A stretch of 64,000 nucleotides of DNA from DATBLE01 sp963841405 (GTDB lineage: Bacteria; Actinomycetota; Thermoleophilia; Gaiellales; Gaiellaceae). The position numbers were made by a program, and so were the translations under genes. The stretch lies in contig CAWJCM010000001.1 of NCBI GenBank assembly GCA_963841405.1, positions 1 to 64,000 on the forward strand. Direction: 5' to 3'. The notes beneath the pieces were generated by a model. It was given only the letters and a program-made list of their open reading frames with translations, made no database searches and had not been told where the DNA came from. Of the stretch, positions 34,250 through 42,818 are shown piece after piece (the first letter of the stretch is position 1; every line of letters starts with the position of its first letter).

Positions 34250-35917
34250 ATGAAGCTCGTTCGCGAACGACTCGCCGAATCGGTCGCGGCCTTCCGGGGC
34301 AACTTCGCCAACCCGCAGCTCCGCCGGATCCAGCTCGCGGGGCTGGGGTCGGTGATGGGGCTGTGGGCCTACAGCGTCGCGCTCGCCGTCTACGCGTACG
34401 ACGCGGGCGGGGCGAAGGCGATCGGGATCGTGACGCTCGTGCGGGCGATCCCGGCGGCGATCTCGGCGCCCTTCACCTCCACGCTCGCCGACCGGCTCCC
34501 CCGCGTCCCCTTCATGGTCGCCACCAATCTCGGCCGCGCGACGTCGATCGGCGCCGCCGGGGCGGTTGCTCTCGCCGGTGGCGCGTCGTGGCTCGTCTAT
34601 GCGCTCGCCGGGCTGGCCTCGATCCTGGGCACCGCTTTTCTGCCGGCCGAGTCGGCGCTCCTCCCCCACCTCGCCCGGACGCCGGACGAGCTGACCGCGG
34701 CGAACGTCGTCCGCAGCACGATCGAGAGCGTCGGCACCTTCGCCGGGCCTGCGATCGGGGGAGCGTTGCTGGCCGTGACGACGCCGGGGACCGTGATGCT
34801 GATCACGGCGGCGGCGTTCGTCTGGGGCGCCGCACTCGTCTCGCTGATCCGCGTGCCGGACGCGGGCGCCGAGGCGGCGCACGAGCCGCGGCCCGCCGCC
34901 GCTTTCCGGCGCGAGGTGACGGCGGGCTTCGCAGCGATCGTGCGCGACCGCCGGCTTCGCGTGGTGGTCGGCCTCTACGCCGCGCAGACCCTGCTGGCGG
35001 GCGCCCTCGGGGTGCTCGTGGTCGTGATGGCGCTCGACCTGCTGAGCTGGAGCGATTCCGGAGTCGGGCTGCTGAACGCGGCCATGGGCGTCGGGGGTCT
35101 GGCCGGGTCGCTCGCCGCGTTCGCGCTGATCGGGCGGAAACGGCTGGCGTCGGACTTCGGGCTCGGGATCGTGCTCTGGGGAGCCCCGCTCGCCGCGATC
35201 GGCCTCTGGCCGCACGTCTGGGTCGCGCTCGTCGCGCTCGGCGTCCTCGGGCTCGGCAACACGCTCGTGGACGTCGCCGGGCTGACGCTGCTTCAGCGGA
35301 CCGCGCCGCCCGACGTGATCGGGCGCGTCTTCGGTGTCCTGGAGATGCTGCTCGTCGGCACGATCGGCCTCGGCGCCGTGATCGCGCCGGTACTGATCGA
35401 CGGCGTCGGCGTCCGCTGGTCGCTGGTCGTCGCGGGCGCGTTCCTGCCCGTCCTCGCGGCGCTGACCTGGCGGCAGCTGCGCGTGATCGACACCGAGTCG
35501 CACGCGCCGGCCGAGCTCGGCCTGCTGGAGCGCATCCCGATCTTCTCCCCGCTCTCGGCACCTGCGCTCGAGCGTCTGGCGTCGCAGCTCGAGCCGGTGA
35601 CGGTCACGCCGGGGACCGCGGTGATCCGCCAGGGCGACCACGGCGATCGCTTCTACGTGGTCGAGTCCGGGCGCCTGCGGGTGTCTGTCGACGGCGCGCC
35701 GGCCGGCGAGGTCGGCCCCGGCGACTTCTTCGGCGAGATCGCCCTTCTCCGCGACGTCCCGCGGACCGCGAGCGTGACCGCCGAGACCGACACACGGCTC
35801 CGGGCATTGGGCCGCGAGGCGTTCCTCGAGGCAGTCACCGGCAGCGCTCCGAGCGCCCGGGCCGCGGACGCGATCGTCGGCGCGCGCCTGGCGGTTCCCG
35901 CTCCTTCGGTGACGTAG
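34250..35917 (+). CDS. MFS transporter fused to a C-terminal cyclic-nucleotide-binding domain
   Basis: The 555-residue protein has about 11-12 membrane helices in residues 20-420, with the MFS loop 2-3 motif (STLADRLPRVPFMVATNLGRAT) and its repeat (LIGRKRLASDFGLG). A cytoplasmic domain follows (about 430-540): IFSPLSAPALERLASQLEPVTVTPGTAVIRQGDHGDRFYVVESGRLRVSV and the phosphate-binding GDFFGEIALLRDVPRTASVTA, the cNMP-binding cassette. Export is likely for this MFS branch (multidrug/macrolide type). It is divergent from the repeat-peptide gene and runs into the aminopeptidase genes (9-nt gap). The cargo is unknown. Confidence 0.88.
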   Translation: MKLVRERLAESVAAFRGNFANPQLRRIQLAGLGSVMGLWAYSVALAVYAYDAGGAKAIGIVTLVRAIPAAISAPFTSTLADRLPRVPFMVATNLGRATSIGAAGAVALAGGASWLVYALAGLASILGTAFLPAESALLPHLARTPDELTAANVVRSTIESVGTFAGPAIGGALLAVTTPGTVMLITAAAFVWGAALVSLIRVPDAGAEAAHEPRPAAAFRREVTAGFAAIVRDRRLRVVVGLYAAQTLLAGALGVLVVVMALDLLSWSDSGVGLLNAAMGVGGLAGSLAAFALIGRKRLASDFGLGIVLWGAPLAAIGLWPHVWVALVALGVLGLGNTLVDVAGLTLLQRTAPPDVIGRVFGVLEMLLVGTIGLGAVIAPVLIDGVGVRWSLVVAGAFLPVLAALTWRQLRVIDTESHAPAELGLLERIPIFSPLSAPALERLASQLEPVTVTPGTAVIRQGDHGDRFYVVESGRLRVSVDGAPAGEVGPGDFFGEIALLRDVPRTASVTAETDTRLRALGREAFLEAVTGSAPSARAADAIVGARLAVPAPSVT

Positions 35918-35926
35918 GATCCGCCG

Positions 35927-36997
35927 GTGGACCCGCGGATCCAGGCGTACGCGCGCGTGCTGGTCGACTGCATCGCGCCCAAGCCCGGGTGGCAGGTCAG
36001 CGTCCGCTCGCAGCCGCCGGCCCGCCCTCTGATCGAGGCCGTCTGCCGCGAGCTCGCCCGGCGCGGGTCCCGTGCTCTCGTCCGCCTGAACTTCGACGCG
36101 GTCGGCGGTGCGTTCCTCCGGTACGCGCCGATGGAGCTGATCGCGACGCCGTCAGGGATCGAGCTCCACGAGATCGAGCACACGGACTCGTACATGGCGA
36201 TCCTGGCACCGGAGAACACCCGCGACGGCGGGGACATCCCCGCGGAGCGGCTCAGCGCCCGGCAGGCCGCCCTCCGCACTCCCCACATGCCGTTCCTGAT
36301 GGACGAGAAGCCGTGGGTCGGCTGCTACTACCCGACCGCCGCGTGCGCGCAGGACGCCGGGCTGCCGCTGCCGGCCTTCGAGGACTTCCTGTACGGCGCG
36401 GTGCTGATCGACTGGGAGGAGCTGCGGGAGAAGATGGAACGGATCGCGGAACACTTCGACCGGGCCGAGTCGGTGCGGATCGTCGGCCCCGAGACCGAGC
36501 TGACCTTCAGCCTGGCCGGTCGAGAGGGAAAGGTAGACGCGCTGAGCGCGAACATGCCCGGCGGGGAGATCTTCTACTGCCCGCTCGAGGACTCGGCCGA
36601 AGGGGTCATCAGCTATCTGGAGTATCCGGCCTGCTATCTCGGCCACGAGGTCGAGGGCGCGCGCCTGCGCTTCGAGGGCGGCGTGATCGTCGACGCGTCG
36701 GCGACGAGCGACGAGGAGTTCCTGCTCGGCACGCTCGGCACGGACGAGGGGGCACGGCGGCTCGGCGAGTTCGGCATCGGCTGCAATCCGGGAATCCAGC
36801 GGCACATGCGGAACACGCTGTTCGACGAGAAGATGGAGGGCACGATCCATCTGGCGGTCGGCACCGGGTTCCCGCAGATCGGCGGCGTCAACACGAGCGG
36901 GATCCACTGGGACATGGTCAAGGAGCTCCGGAACGGCGGCCGGATCGAGCTGGACGGCAAGGTCGTGCAGGAGAACGGCGTCTGGGCACTTTCGTAG
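35927..36997 (+). CDS. M29-family aminopeptidase, copy 1
   Basis: This 356-residue protein belongs to the AmpS/AmpT/PepS family of two-metal aminopeptidases. Candidate metal ligands are E in MPGGEIFYCPLEDSAEG, E in RRLGEFGIGCNPGI, H in GTIHLAVGTGFP and the HWD motif in SGIHWDMV. The family's TEKPWVGCYYPT-like segment (DEKPWVGCYYPTAACAQDAG) is present. No signal peptide: it acts in the cytoplasm. The GTG start is 9 nt after the MFS stop. It shares roughly half of its residues with the next two genes, so they are a tandem triplication. Confidence 0.88.
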   Translation: MDPRIQAYARVLVDCIAPKPGWQVSVRSQPPARPLIEAVCRELARRGSRALVRLNFDAVGGAFLRYAPMELIATPSGIELHEIEHTDSYMAILAPENTRDGGDIPAERLSARQAALRTPHMPFLMDEKPWVGCYYPTAACAQDAGLPLPAFEDFLYGAVLIDWEELREKMERIAEHFDRAESVRIVGPETELTFSLAGREGKVDALSANMPGGEIFYCPLEDSAEGVISYLEYPACYLGHEVEGARLRFEGGVIVDASATSDEEFLLGTLGTDEGARRLGEFGIGCNPGIQRHMRNTLFDEKMEGTIHLAVGTGFPQIGGVNTSGIHWDMVKELRNGGRIELDGKVVQENGVWALS

Positions 36998-38079
36998 ACC
37001 CGCGCATCGAGCAGTACGCCCGGCTGCTCGTCGACCGGTCACTCCGCGTCCAGGCTGGCTGGCAGGTGATGGTGGTGGCGACGCCGTCGGCGCGGTCGCT
37101 GGTCGAGGAGCTCGTCCGGCAGATCGGACGGAGAGGGGCTTGGCCGCTCGTACGGCTCTCCTACGTCGACCAGGAGCAGGTGCCGTTCGACAGCCTCTGG
37201 GCGACCGAGGCGCCGGAGGACCTGCTGGCGACGATGGCGCCGAGCGAGGCGCGCATGCGCCAGGAGCTCGACGCCTGGCTCCTCGTCTTCGGTTCGGCAA
37301 ACACGCGCGGCGGGACGATCCTTTCGCCCGAGCGACGCCAGAAGCTGCGCCAGGCGTCCATGGACTTCACGCGGCGGCGGCTCACCGGCGAGCTCCCGTG
37401 GGTGGGCTGCCTCTACCCGACCGAGGCGCTCGCCCAGGAGGCGGGGATGACGCTCGGGGACTACACCGACTTCGTCTTCGGCGCCTGCCTGCTGGACTGG
37501 GAACGCGAAGGCGCGCGGATGAGCCGCTACACGGAGCGGTTCGATGCGGCGGAGACCGTCCGTATCGTCGGCGCCGGCACCGACCTGACACTGTCGATCG
37601 CCGGCCGCTCGGGCCTCGTCGACGACGCCCATTACAACATGCCGGGCGGCGAGTTCTTCTACTCGCCGGTCGAGAACTCGGCGGAGGGCACGGTCGAGTT
37701 CTCGGAGTTCCCCGCCGTCTACCAGGGCGCGATCTGCGAGGGCGTCCGGCTGCGCTTCGAGGGCGGCAAGGTTGTCGACGCCTCGGCGAGAGCGAACGAG
37801 GCGTTCCTGATCGGCGCGCTCGACACGGACGAGGGCGCGCGCCGGATCGGCGAGCTCGGCATCGGCTGCAACCCGGGAATCCAGCGCCACACGCGGAACA
37901 CGCTCTTCGACGAGAAGATCGACGGCACGGTGCACCTCGCGGTCGGGGCGGGGGTGCCGATGGTCGGCGGCGTGAACCACAGCGCCGTCCACTGGGACAT
38001 GGTCAAGGACCTCCGGCCCGGCGGGCGGATCGAGCTCGACGGCGAGGTCGTCCAGGAGAACGGATCGTGGGCGCTCTAG
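36982..38079 (+). CDS. M29-family aminopeptidase, copy 2 (no standard start codon)
   Basis: The 365-residue product aligns throughout with copies 1 and 3: MPGGEFFYSPVENSAEG, GELGIGCNPGIQRH, GTVHLAVGAGVP and AVHWDMV hold the candidate metal ligands. The expected N-terminus (VDPRIEQYARLL) is preceded in frame only by CTG at 36982, 8 nt after AGGAG, which itself lies inside the preceding gene's final codons (VVQENG). Copy 3 has GTG at the equivalent place. CTG initiation, or a sequence error, is inferred. It overlaps copy 1 by 16 nt. Confidence 0.83.
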   Translation: MGTFVDPRIEQYARLLVDRSLRVQAGWQVMVVATPSARSLVEELVRQIGRRGAWPLVRLSYVDQEQVPFDSLWATEAPEDLLATMAPSEARMRQELDAWLLVFGSANTRGGTILSPERRQKLRQASMDFTRRRLTGELPWVGCLYPTEALAQEAGMTLGDYTDFVFGACLLDWEREGARMSRYTERFDAAETVRIVGAGTDLTLSIAGRSGLVDDAHYNMPGGEFFYSPVENSAEGTVEFSEFPAVYQGAICEGVRLRFEGGKVVDASARANEAFLIGALDTDEGARRIGELGIGCNPGIQRHTRNTLFDEKIDGTVHLAVGAGVPMVGGVNHSAVHWDMVKDLRPGGRIELDGEVVQENGSWAL

Positions 38080-39149
38080 ACGCACGGGTGGGCGAGTACG
38101 CGCGCCTGCTGGTCGAGCGGTCGCTCGACGTCCAGCCGGGCTGGCAGGTGCTGATCAGGGCGCAGCCGGAGGCACGCCCGCTGGTCGAGGAGCTGATCCG
38201 GCTCGTCGCCGAGCGCGGCGCCTACCCGCTCCTGCGGATGAACTTCACCCTCTTCCCGAGCGACGAGCCGTGGGCGTCGGAGGCGCCGCTCGAGCTGGTC
38301 GGCGAGATCGCGCCGATCGACCTCTACGCGTCCGACCACATGGACGCGCGGATCACGGTCGAGGCGCCGGACAACACCCGCGGGGTCGCCCGGATCAGCG
38401 CAGAGCGCCGGGCGCTGATGAAGAGGGCGGCGGCACCCTTCTTCCGGCGGACGATGGCGGACGAGATCCCGTGGGTCGGCTGCCAGTTCCCCACCAACGC
38501 CTTCGCGCAGGAGGCAGGCATGCCTCTGGCCGCGTTCGAGGACGTCTTCTACGGCGCGTGCCTGCGTGACTGGGAGGCCGAGTCGAAGTCGATGCACCAG
38601 CTGCTGGCCCGGTTCGACGATGCCGACCAGGTGCGCATCGCCGGTGACGAGACCGATCTGACGCTGTCGCTCCGCGACCGCAAGGGCGAGGTCGACGACG
38701 GGCGCGTGAACATGCCGGGCGGCGAGTTCTTCTACTCGCCGATCGAGGACTCGGCCGAGGGAACGATCTACTTCGACGTCCCCACGGAGCTGGAGTCCGC
38801 GCCCGTCTCGGGGATCCGCCTGACTTTCCGCAACGGGCGGGTCGAGGAGGCATCGGCCGAGCGGGGCGAGGACGAGCTGCTCGCCGCGCTCGACATCGAC
38901 GACGGCGCGCGGTTCGTCGGCGAGCTCGGAATCGGCTGCAACACCGGCATCACGCGGCCGATGCGCAACATCCTCTACGACGAGAAGATGGCCGGGACGG
39001 TCCATCTTGCGGTCGGCGCCAGCTATCCGAAGGTCGGCGGCACGAACGTGAGCTCGCTCCACTGGGACCTGATCAAGGACCTGCGCGAGGGCGGCCGGAT
39101 CGAGCTGGACGGCGAGGTCGTCCAGGAGAACGGCACCTGGCTGATCTAA
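38067..39149 (+). CDS. M29-family aminopeptidase, copy 3
   Basis: The 360-residue product keeps the metal-ligand segments MPGGEFFYSPIEDSAEG, GELGIGCNTGITRP, GTVHLAVGASYP and SLHWDLI. The GTG at 38067 lies 8 nt after AGGAG, encoded by the final VVQENG of copy 2, and overlaps that gene by 13 nt. The N-terminus GALDARVGEYARLLVERSLDVQPGWQ matches the other copies. Divergence in the RRLxEFG and inserted HMDAR segments suggests different substrate preference from copies 1 and 2. Confidence 0.87.
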   Translation: MGALDARVGEYARLLVERSLDVQPGWQVLIRAQPEARPLVEELIRLVAERGAYPLLRMNFTLFPSDEPWASEAPLELVGEIAPIDLYASDHMDARITVEAPDNTRGVARISAERRALMKRAAAPFFRRTMADEIPWVGCQFPTNAFAQEAGMPLAAFEDVFYGACLRDWEAESKSMHQLLARFDDADQVRIAGDETDLTLSLRDRKGEVDDGRVNMPGGEFFYSPIEDSAEGTIYFDVPTELESAPVSGIRLTFRNGRVEEASAERGEDELLAALDIDDGARFVGELGIGCNTGITRPMRNILYDEKMAGTVHLAVGASYPKVGGTNVSSLHWDLIKDLREGGRIELDGEVVQENGTWLI

Positions 39150-39973
39150 GCCGTTCGGGACATGTCGCGCTGGCGACGTGCGCCGAGCTGCCCGACGGCG
39201 ACGAGGACTTCCCGCTGCTGATCGCCGCGCTCGCGGCCGTGGGAGTCGAGTCCGGGGCGGCGGTCTGGGACGACGATGCCATCGACTGGAGCGCCCACGA
39301 CCTGGTCCTTCCGCGCTCGACCTGGGACTACGCCGAGCGCCGCGACGACTTCCTGGCGTGGGCGGCGTCGCTGCCGCGCGTGCTGAACCCGCTCGGCGTG
39401 CTCGAGTGGAACACGGACAAGCGGCGCTACCTCACGGATCTCGCAGCCGCCGGCGTGCCGGTCGTGCCGACGTTCTTTGTCGCGCCGGGCGACGACCTCC
39501 GGCCGCCGGACGGTCCGTTCGTCGCAAAACCGGCGATCTCGGCCGGCGGGCGCAGCTCGGCACGGTTCGACACCCACGAGTCCGAGGCCGCCCGCGCGCT
39601 CGTCGCTCGCATCCACGCCGAGAACCGCACGGCGATGATCCAGCCGTACCTGGGCGACCGCGACGAGAAGGCCCTCGTGTACCTCGATGGCGAGTACTCG
39701 CACGCGGTCCGGCGCCGGGTGCCGCTGCCCGCCGCCGGCGACCTGGACGTGCTCTACCTCGAGGAGGAGCTCGGCCCGGCCGAGGCGACTGCCGCGGAGC
39801 GGGAGATCGCCGAGGCCGCGCTCACCTGCGCCTCGGCACCACTCCTCTACGGACGTGTCGACCTGATGGGGGAGCACGTGCTCGAGCTCGAACTCGCCGA
39901 GCCGTCGCTCTATCTCGGCTTCGGCGAAGGGGCCGCGAACCGCCTGGCCAGGGCGATCTCGCGGTGCCTCTGA
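39137..39973 (+). CDS. ATP-grasp domain protein (glutathione-synthetase-like)
   Basis: The roughly 278-residue protein has a Rossmann-like N-domain (HVALATCAELPDGDEDFPLLIAALAAVGVE, then WSAHDLVLPRSTWDYAERRDDFLAWA) and an ATP-grasp core: TDKRRYLTDLAAAGVPVVPTFFV, PFVAKPAISAGGRSSARF, IQPYL, and RVDLMGEHVLELELAEPSLYLGF with the metal-binding E/N-type residues. Such ligases join carboxylates to amines or thiols. No in-frame ATG/GTG/TTG precedes HVALATC; a CTG at 39137 stands 8 nt after AGGAG as in the preceding aminopeptidase junctions. Start therefore uncertain; GTG at 39239 would cut the fold. Confidence 0.8.
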   Translation: MADLSRSGHVALATCAELPDGDEDFPLLIAALAAVGVESGAAVWDDDAIDWSAHDLVLPRSTWDYAERRDDFLAWAASLPRVLNPLGVLEWNTDKRRYLTDLAAAGVPVVPTFFVAPGDDLRPPDGPFVAKPAISAGGRSSARFDTHESEAARALVARIHAENRTAMIQPYLGDRDEKALVYLDGEYSHAVRRRVPLPAAGDLDVLYLEEELGPAEATAAEREIAEAALTCASAPLLYGRVDLMGEHVLELELAEPSLYLGFGEGAANRLARAISRCL

Positions 39974-40003
39974 CCGGCTCTGCGCGGCCCCGGCCGTGCT
40001 CGT

Positions 40004-40009
40004 TACAGT
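40004..40009 (+). promoter_or_regulatory. -10 box of moaA, leaderless
   Basis: TACAGT ends 6 nt before the ATG at 40016, so transcription would start at or next to the start codon. No convincing -35 or Shine-Dalgarno sequence is seen. Confidence 0.4.
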
Positions 40010-40015
40010 GGACGT

Positions 40016-41017
40016 ATGGGTGTGCGCGACTCTCTCGGGCGTCCGCTCCGCGACCTGCGGGTCTCGGTCACCGACCGCTGCAACTTCCGCTGCGTCTACT
40101 GCATGCCGAAGGAGGTCTTCGGGCGCGGCTACCGCTTCCTCGAGCGACGGGAGCTACTCACCTTCGAGGAGATCGAACGGCTCGCGCGCGCCTTCGCCGC
40201 GCACGGCGTCGAGAAGATCCGGATCACGGGCGGCGAGCCACTCGTCCGGCGCGACCTCGAGCGGCTGATCGAGCAGCTGGCCGCGATCGACGGTCTCGAC
40301 CTGACGTTGACCACGAACGGCTCGCTCCTCCCGCAGAAGACCGAGGCACTTCGCGCTGCCGGCCTGCGCCGGGTGACAGTCAGCCTCGATTCGCTCGACG
40401 ACGAGGTCTTCGCGGCGATGAACGACGTCGACTTCCCGGTCGAGCGCGTCCTCGAGGGCATCGACGCCGCCGCCGCGGCCGGGCTCCCCGTGAAGGTGAA
40501 CATGGTCGTGAAGCGCGGCGTGAACGAGGACAGTGTGCTGCCGATGGCGCGCCTCTTCCGCGAGCGCGGCCACATCCTCCGATTCATCGAGTACATGGAC
40601 GTCGGCCACTCGAACGGCTGGCGACTCGACGACGTCGTTCCGGCAGTCGAGATCGTCGCTGCGATCGACGCCGAGCTGCCCGTCGAGCCGGTCGAGCCCA
40701 ACTACCGAGGCGAGGTGGCGAAGCGGTGGCGGTACCGCGACGGCGGCGGCGAGATCGGCGTGATCGCGTCCGTCACGCAACCCTTCTGCAGCGATTGCAC
40801 GCGCGCCCGGCTTTCCGCCGAGGGTCGCCTGTACACATGCCTTTTCGGCGTCCGCGGTCACGACCTGCGCGCACTCGTACGCGGCGGCCGATCAGACGGG
40901 GAGCTGCACGAGGAGATCGGCCGGATCTGGGGCCGGCGCGCCGATCGCTACTCGGAGATCCGCTCGGCCAACACCGCCGAGCTGCCCAAGGTGGAGATGT
41001 CCTATATCGGTGGGTAG
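40016..41017 (+). CDS. moaA: GTP 3',8-cyclase (molybdenum cofactor synthesis)
   Basis: MoaA is a radical-SAM enzyme that converts GTP to 3',8-cyclo-7,8-dihydro-GTP, the first Moco step. The 333-residue protein has the SAM cluster CNFRCVYCMP (residues about 23-32), the GGEPLVRRDLE loop, and the C-terminal cluster CSDCTRARLSAEGRLYTC. It ends in SYIGG with the terminal GG essential in MoaA. The rest of the Moco genes are not in the window. It stands alone between the ATP-grasp gene and the PAP2 gene, apparently with its own promoter. Confidence 0.95.
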   Translation: MGVRDSLGRPLRDLRVSVTDRCNFRCVYCMPKEVFGRGYRFLERRELLTFEEIERLARAFAAHGVEKIRITGGEPLVRRDLERLIEQLAAIDGLDLTLTTNGSLLPQKTEALRAAGLRRVTVSLDSLDDEVFAAMNDVDFPVERVLEGIDAAAAAGLPVKVNMVVKRGVNEDSVLPMARLFRERGHILRFIEYMDVGHSNGWRLDDVVPAVEIVAAIDAELPVEPVEPNYRGEVAKRWRYRDGGGEIGVIASVTQPFCSDCTRARLSAEGRLYTCLFGVRGHDLRALVRGGRSDGELHEEIGRIWGRRADRYSEIRSANTAELPKVEMSYIGG

Positions 41018-41080
41018 GGAAGGAATGGCGACGGCCACCGGTCACGTTAATATTCGTATGCCCGCCCGGGAGCACGTTTC

Positions 41081-41836
41081 ATGACCGCACTCGTCCAAGC
41101 AGGCCGTAGACACCTGCCCAGAGGCTGGGCCGACCTCGGGCTGCAGGTAGCCATCTGGTTCGGCTTCCTCGGCCTCTATCAGGTCGCGCGAGGCGTCGCC
41201 GACCGGAACCCGACGCAGGCCTTCGAGAACGGCCTCGGCGTGATCAGGATCGAGGAGCGCGTCGGCGACCTGTTCGAGCTGACGGCGGCCAACTTCGTCT
41301 CCGGCTCGCACTTTCTGATGCTGCTCGTCAACTGGACGTACTGGAACTCGGAGTTCACGGTGGTGGGGCTGGCCCTCTTGTGGGTGTACCTGCGGCGAAA
41401 CCCGGCGTTCCTGCGGTTCCGCAACTGGATCCTGCTGGCGAACGTTGTCGGGCTGATCGGCTACGTGGTCGTGCCCACCGCACCGCCGCGAATGTTCCCG
41501 ACCTTCGGCTTCCCGGACACGCTCGCCAACATCGGCACCCTGAACCACGGCAGCGGCCTGATCCAGCTGGCCGCGAACCCGTACGCGGCGATGCCCAGCC
41601 TGCATGCCGCCGACGCCCTGATCGTCGGCGTCTCGATGGCGCTCGTCTGCCGCCACTGGTGGGCGAAGGCGCTCTGGCTCCTGTGGCCGGCCTGGGTCTG
41701 GTTCGCCGTGATGGCGACCGGCAACCACTTCTGGCTCGACATCCTCGCCGGCATCGTGGTCGCGCTCCTCGCGGCGGTCGTCGTTTACCGCCGGCCGATC
41801 CTGCGGCGCCTGCGCCCCAGCCCGGCAGCGGCCTGA
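41081..41836 (+). CDS. PAP2-superfamily membrane phosphatase
   Basis: The 251-residue polytopic protein (about six helices) carries the PAP2 core: VPTAPPRMF (motif 1 variant), YAAMPSLHAADALIVGVSMAL (motif 2, PSLH) and GNHFWLDILAGIVVALLAA (motif 3, HxxxD). This layout matches the PAP2_3/inositolphosphotransferase-like branch, in which phosphates of lipids or phospho-inositol are handled at the membrane's outer face. It lies 11 nt upstream of a CDP-alcohol phosphatidyltransferase gene, so lipid head-group metabolism is the likely context. Confidence 0.85.
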   Translation: MTALVQAGRRHLPRGWADLGLQVAIWFGFLGLYQVARGVADRNPTQAFENGLGVIRIEERVGDLFELTAANFVSGSHFLMLLVNWTYWNSEFTVVGLALLWVYLRRNPAFLRFRNWILLANVVGLIGYVVVPTAPPRMFPTFGFPDTLANIGTLNHGSGLIQLAANPYAAMPSLHAADALIVGVSMALVCRHWWAKALWLLWPAWVWFAVMATGNHFWLDILAGIVVALLAAVVVYRRPILRRLRPSPAAA

Positions 41837-41847
41837 GCCCTCCGCCC

Positions 41848-42462
41848 GTGGACGTCAAGTCCACCTACACCGACGGCGCGAGGCGGATCGCGTCCCGCTC
41901 GATGACGGGCCTGGCGCAGACGCGCGTGACGCCGTCGATGCTCACCGCGCTCGGCGTCTCCCTGTGCATCGCCGCCTCCGTGCTCGTCTACTTCGAGTAC
42001 CGGAACGAGTGGCTGTTCTTCTGGGCCGGCGCGATCGTGTTCGTGCTCGGCTCGGTGCTGGACATCCTCGACGGGGCGCTGGCCCGGGCGGGCGGGAAGT
42101 CGACCCCGTTCGGCGCCTTTCTGGACTCGACCACCGACCGCATCGGCGAGGCGTTCATGCTCGGCGCGATCGCGCTCGCGTTCGCACGCGACGGCAACGA
42201 GACCGCCCTGGCGTTCGCGTTCGCGGCGCTGGCGGGCTCGTTCCTGGTCTCCTATACGCGCTCGAAGGCCGAGACGCTCGGCCTCAAGGGCGACGTCGGC
42301 ATCGGCTCCCGCGCGGAGCGGGTGGTCGTGATCACCGCCGGGCTCGTGCTCGCGCCATGGGGCGGACTCCAGTGGGCGATCTACCTGCTGGCGGCGACCG
42401 CCTGGATCACCGTCGGCCAGCGGATCTGGTTCGTGCGCCGCCAGCTGCGCGATCGCGGCTGA
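41848..42462 (+). CDS. CDP-alcohol phosphatidyltransferase, probable phosphatidylinositol-phosphate synthase
   Basis: The 204-residue membrane protein has the family signature DILDGALARAGGKSTPFGAFLDSTTDRIGE, with all four aspartates and the glycines in place. SYTRSKAETLGLKGDVGIGSRAERVV matches the segment that binds inositol phosphate in actinobacterial PIP synthases. It transfers a phosphatidyl group from CDP-diacylglycerol. Neighbouring inositol-3-phosphate synthase and a PimA-like transferase favour inositol phosphate as acceptor over glycerol phosphate. The GTG at 41848 follows the PAP2 stop by 11 nt. Confidence 0.85.
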   Translation: MDVKSTYTDGARRIASRSMTGLAQTRVTPSMLTALGVSLCIAASVLVYFEYRNEWLFFWAGAIVFVLGSVLDILDGALARAGGKSTPFGAFLDSTTDRIGEAFMLGAIALAFARDGNETALAFAFAALAGSFLVSYTRSKAETLGLKGDVGIGSRAERVVVITAGLVLAPWGGLQWAIYLLAATAWITVGQRIWFVRRQLRDRG

Positions 42463-42509
42463 TCCCGTCGAGCCTTGCCCGCGAGGGCGGATGCCTGGTA
42501 TGAGCCGCT

Positions 42510-42804
42510 ATGGCACCCGCCGTCGGCAGGGAGCGCGAGCTCGGGCAGGTTGAAACGTTTCTCGATCCCGCCGGGGCCAAGCGTGTCCTGCTTCTGGAAG
42601 GCGAGCCCGGGATCGGCAAGTCCACGGTGCGGGAGGAGGCAACAGCGGCCGCCGAGCCGGCCTGGCGGGTCGTTCGGCCCGTCCGCTCGAGGTCGAGGCG
42701 AGGCTGTCCTTCGCGGCGGTCGGCAATCTGCTCGAGGTCGTTCGACGAGGCCAGGGCGGAGCTCTCGAGTCCGCAGCTCCGCACACTCGAGGTGAGCTAT
42801 GTCC
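42510..42804 (+). pseudogene. remnant of a LuxR-family ATPase regulator
   Basis: The start reads PAVGRERELGQVETFLD ... RVLLLEGEPGIGKSTVREEA, the N-terminus and Walker A loop of large LuxR/MalT-like ATPase regulators, related to the intact gene at 56469. After EPAWRVV the match continues in another frame (ARPLEVEARLSFAAVGNLLEVV), then in the first frame again (FDEARAELSSPQLRTLEV), and stops. Two frameshifts within 60 codons and loss of some 800 residues show a decayed copy. Confidence 0.75.
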
Positions 42805-42818
42805 CCAAAGGAGATAGA

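Noticed and set aside
34363..38079. 1238-residue plus-strand frame
   Set aside because: Only its last 365 codons match a family (M29); the first part is out of frame with the MFS and M29 copy 1 genes.
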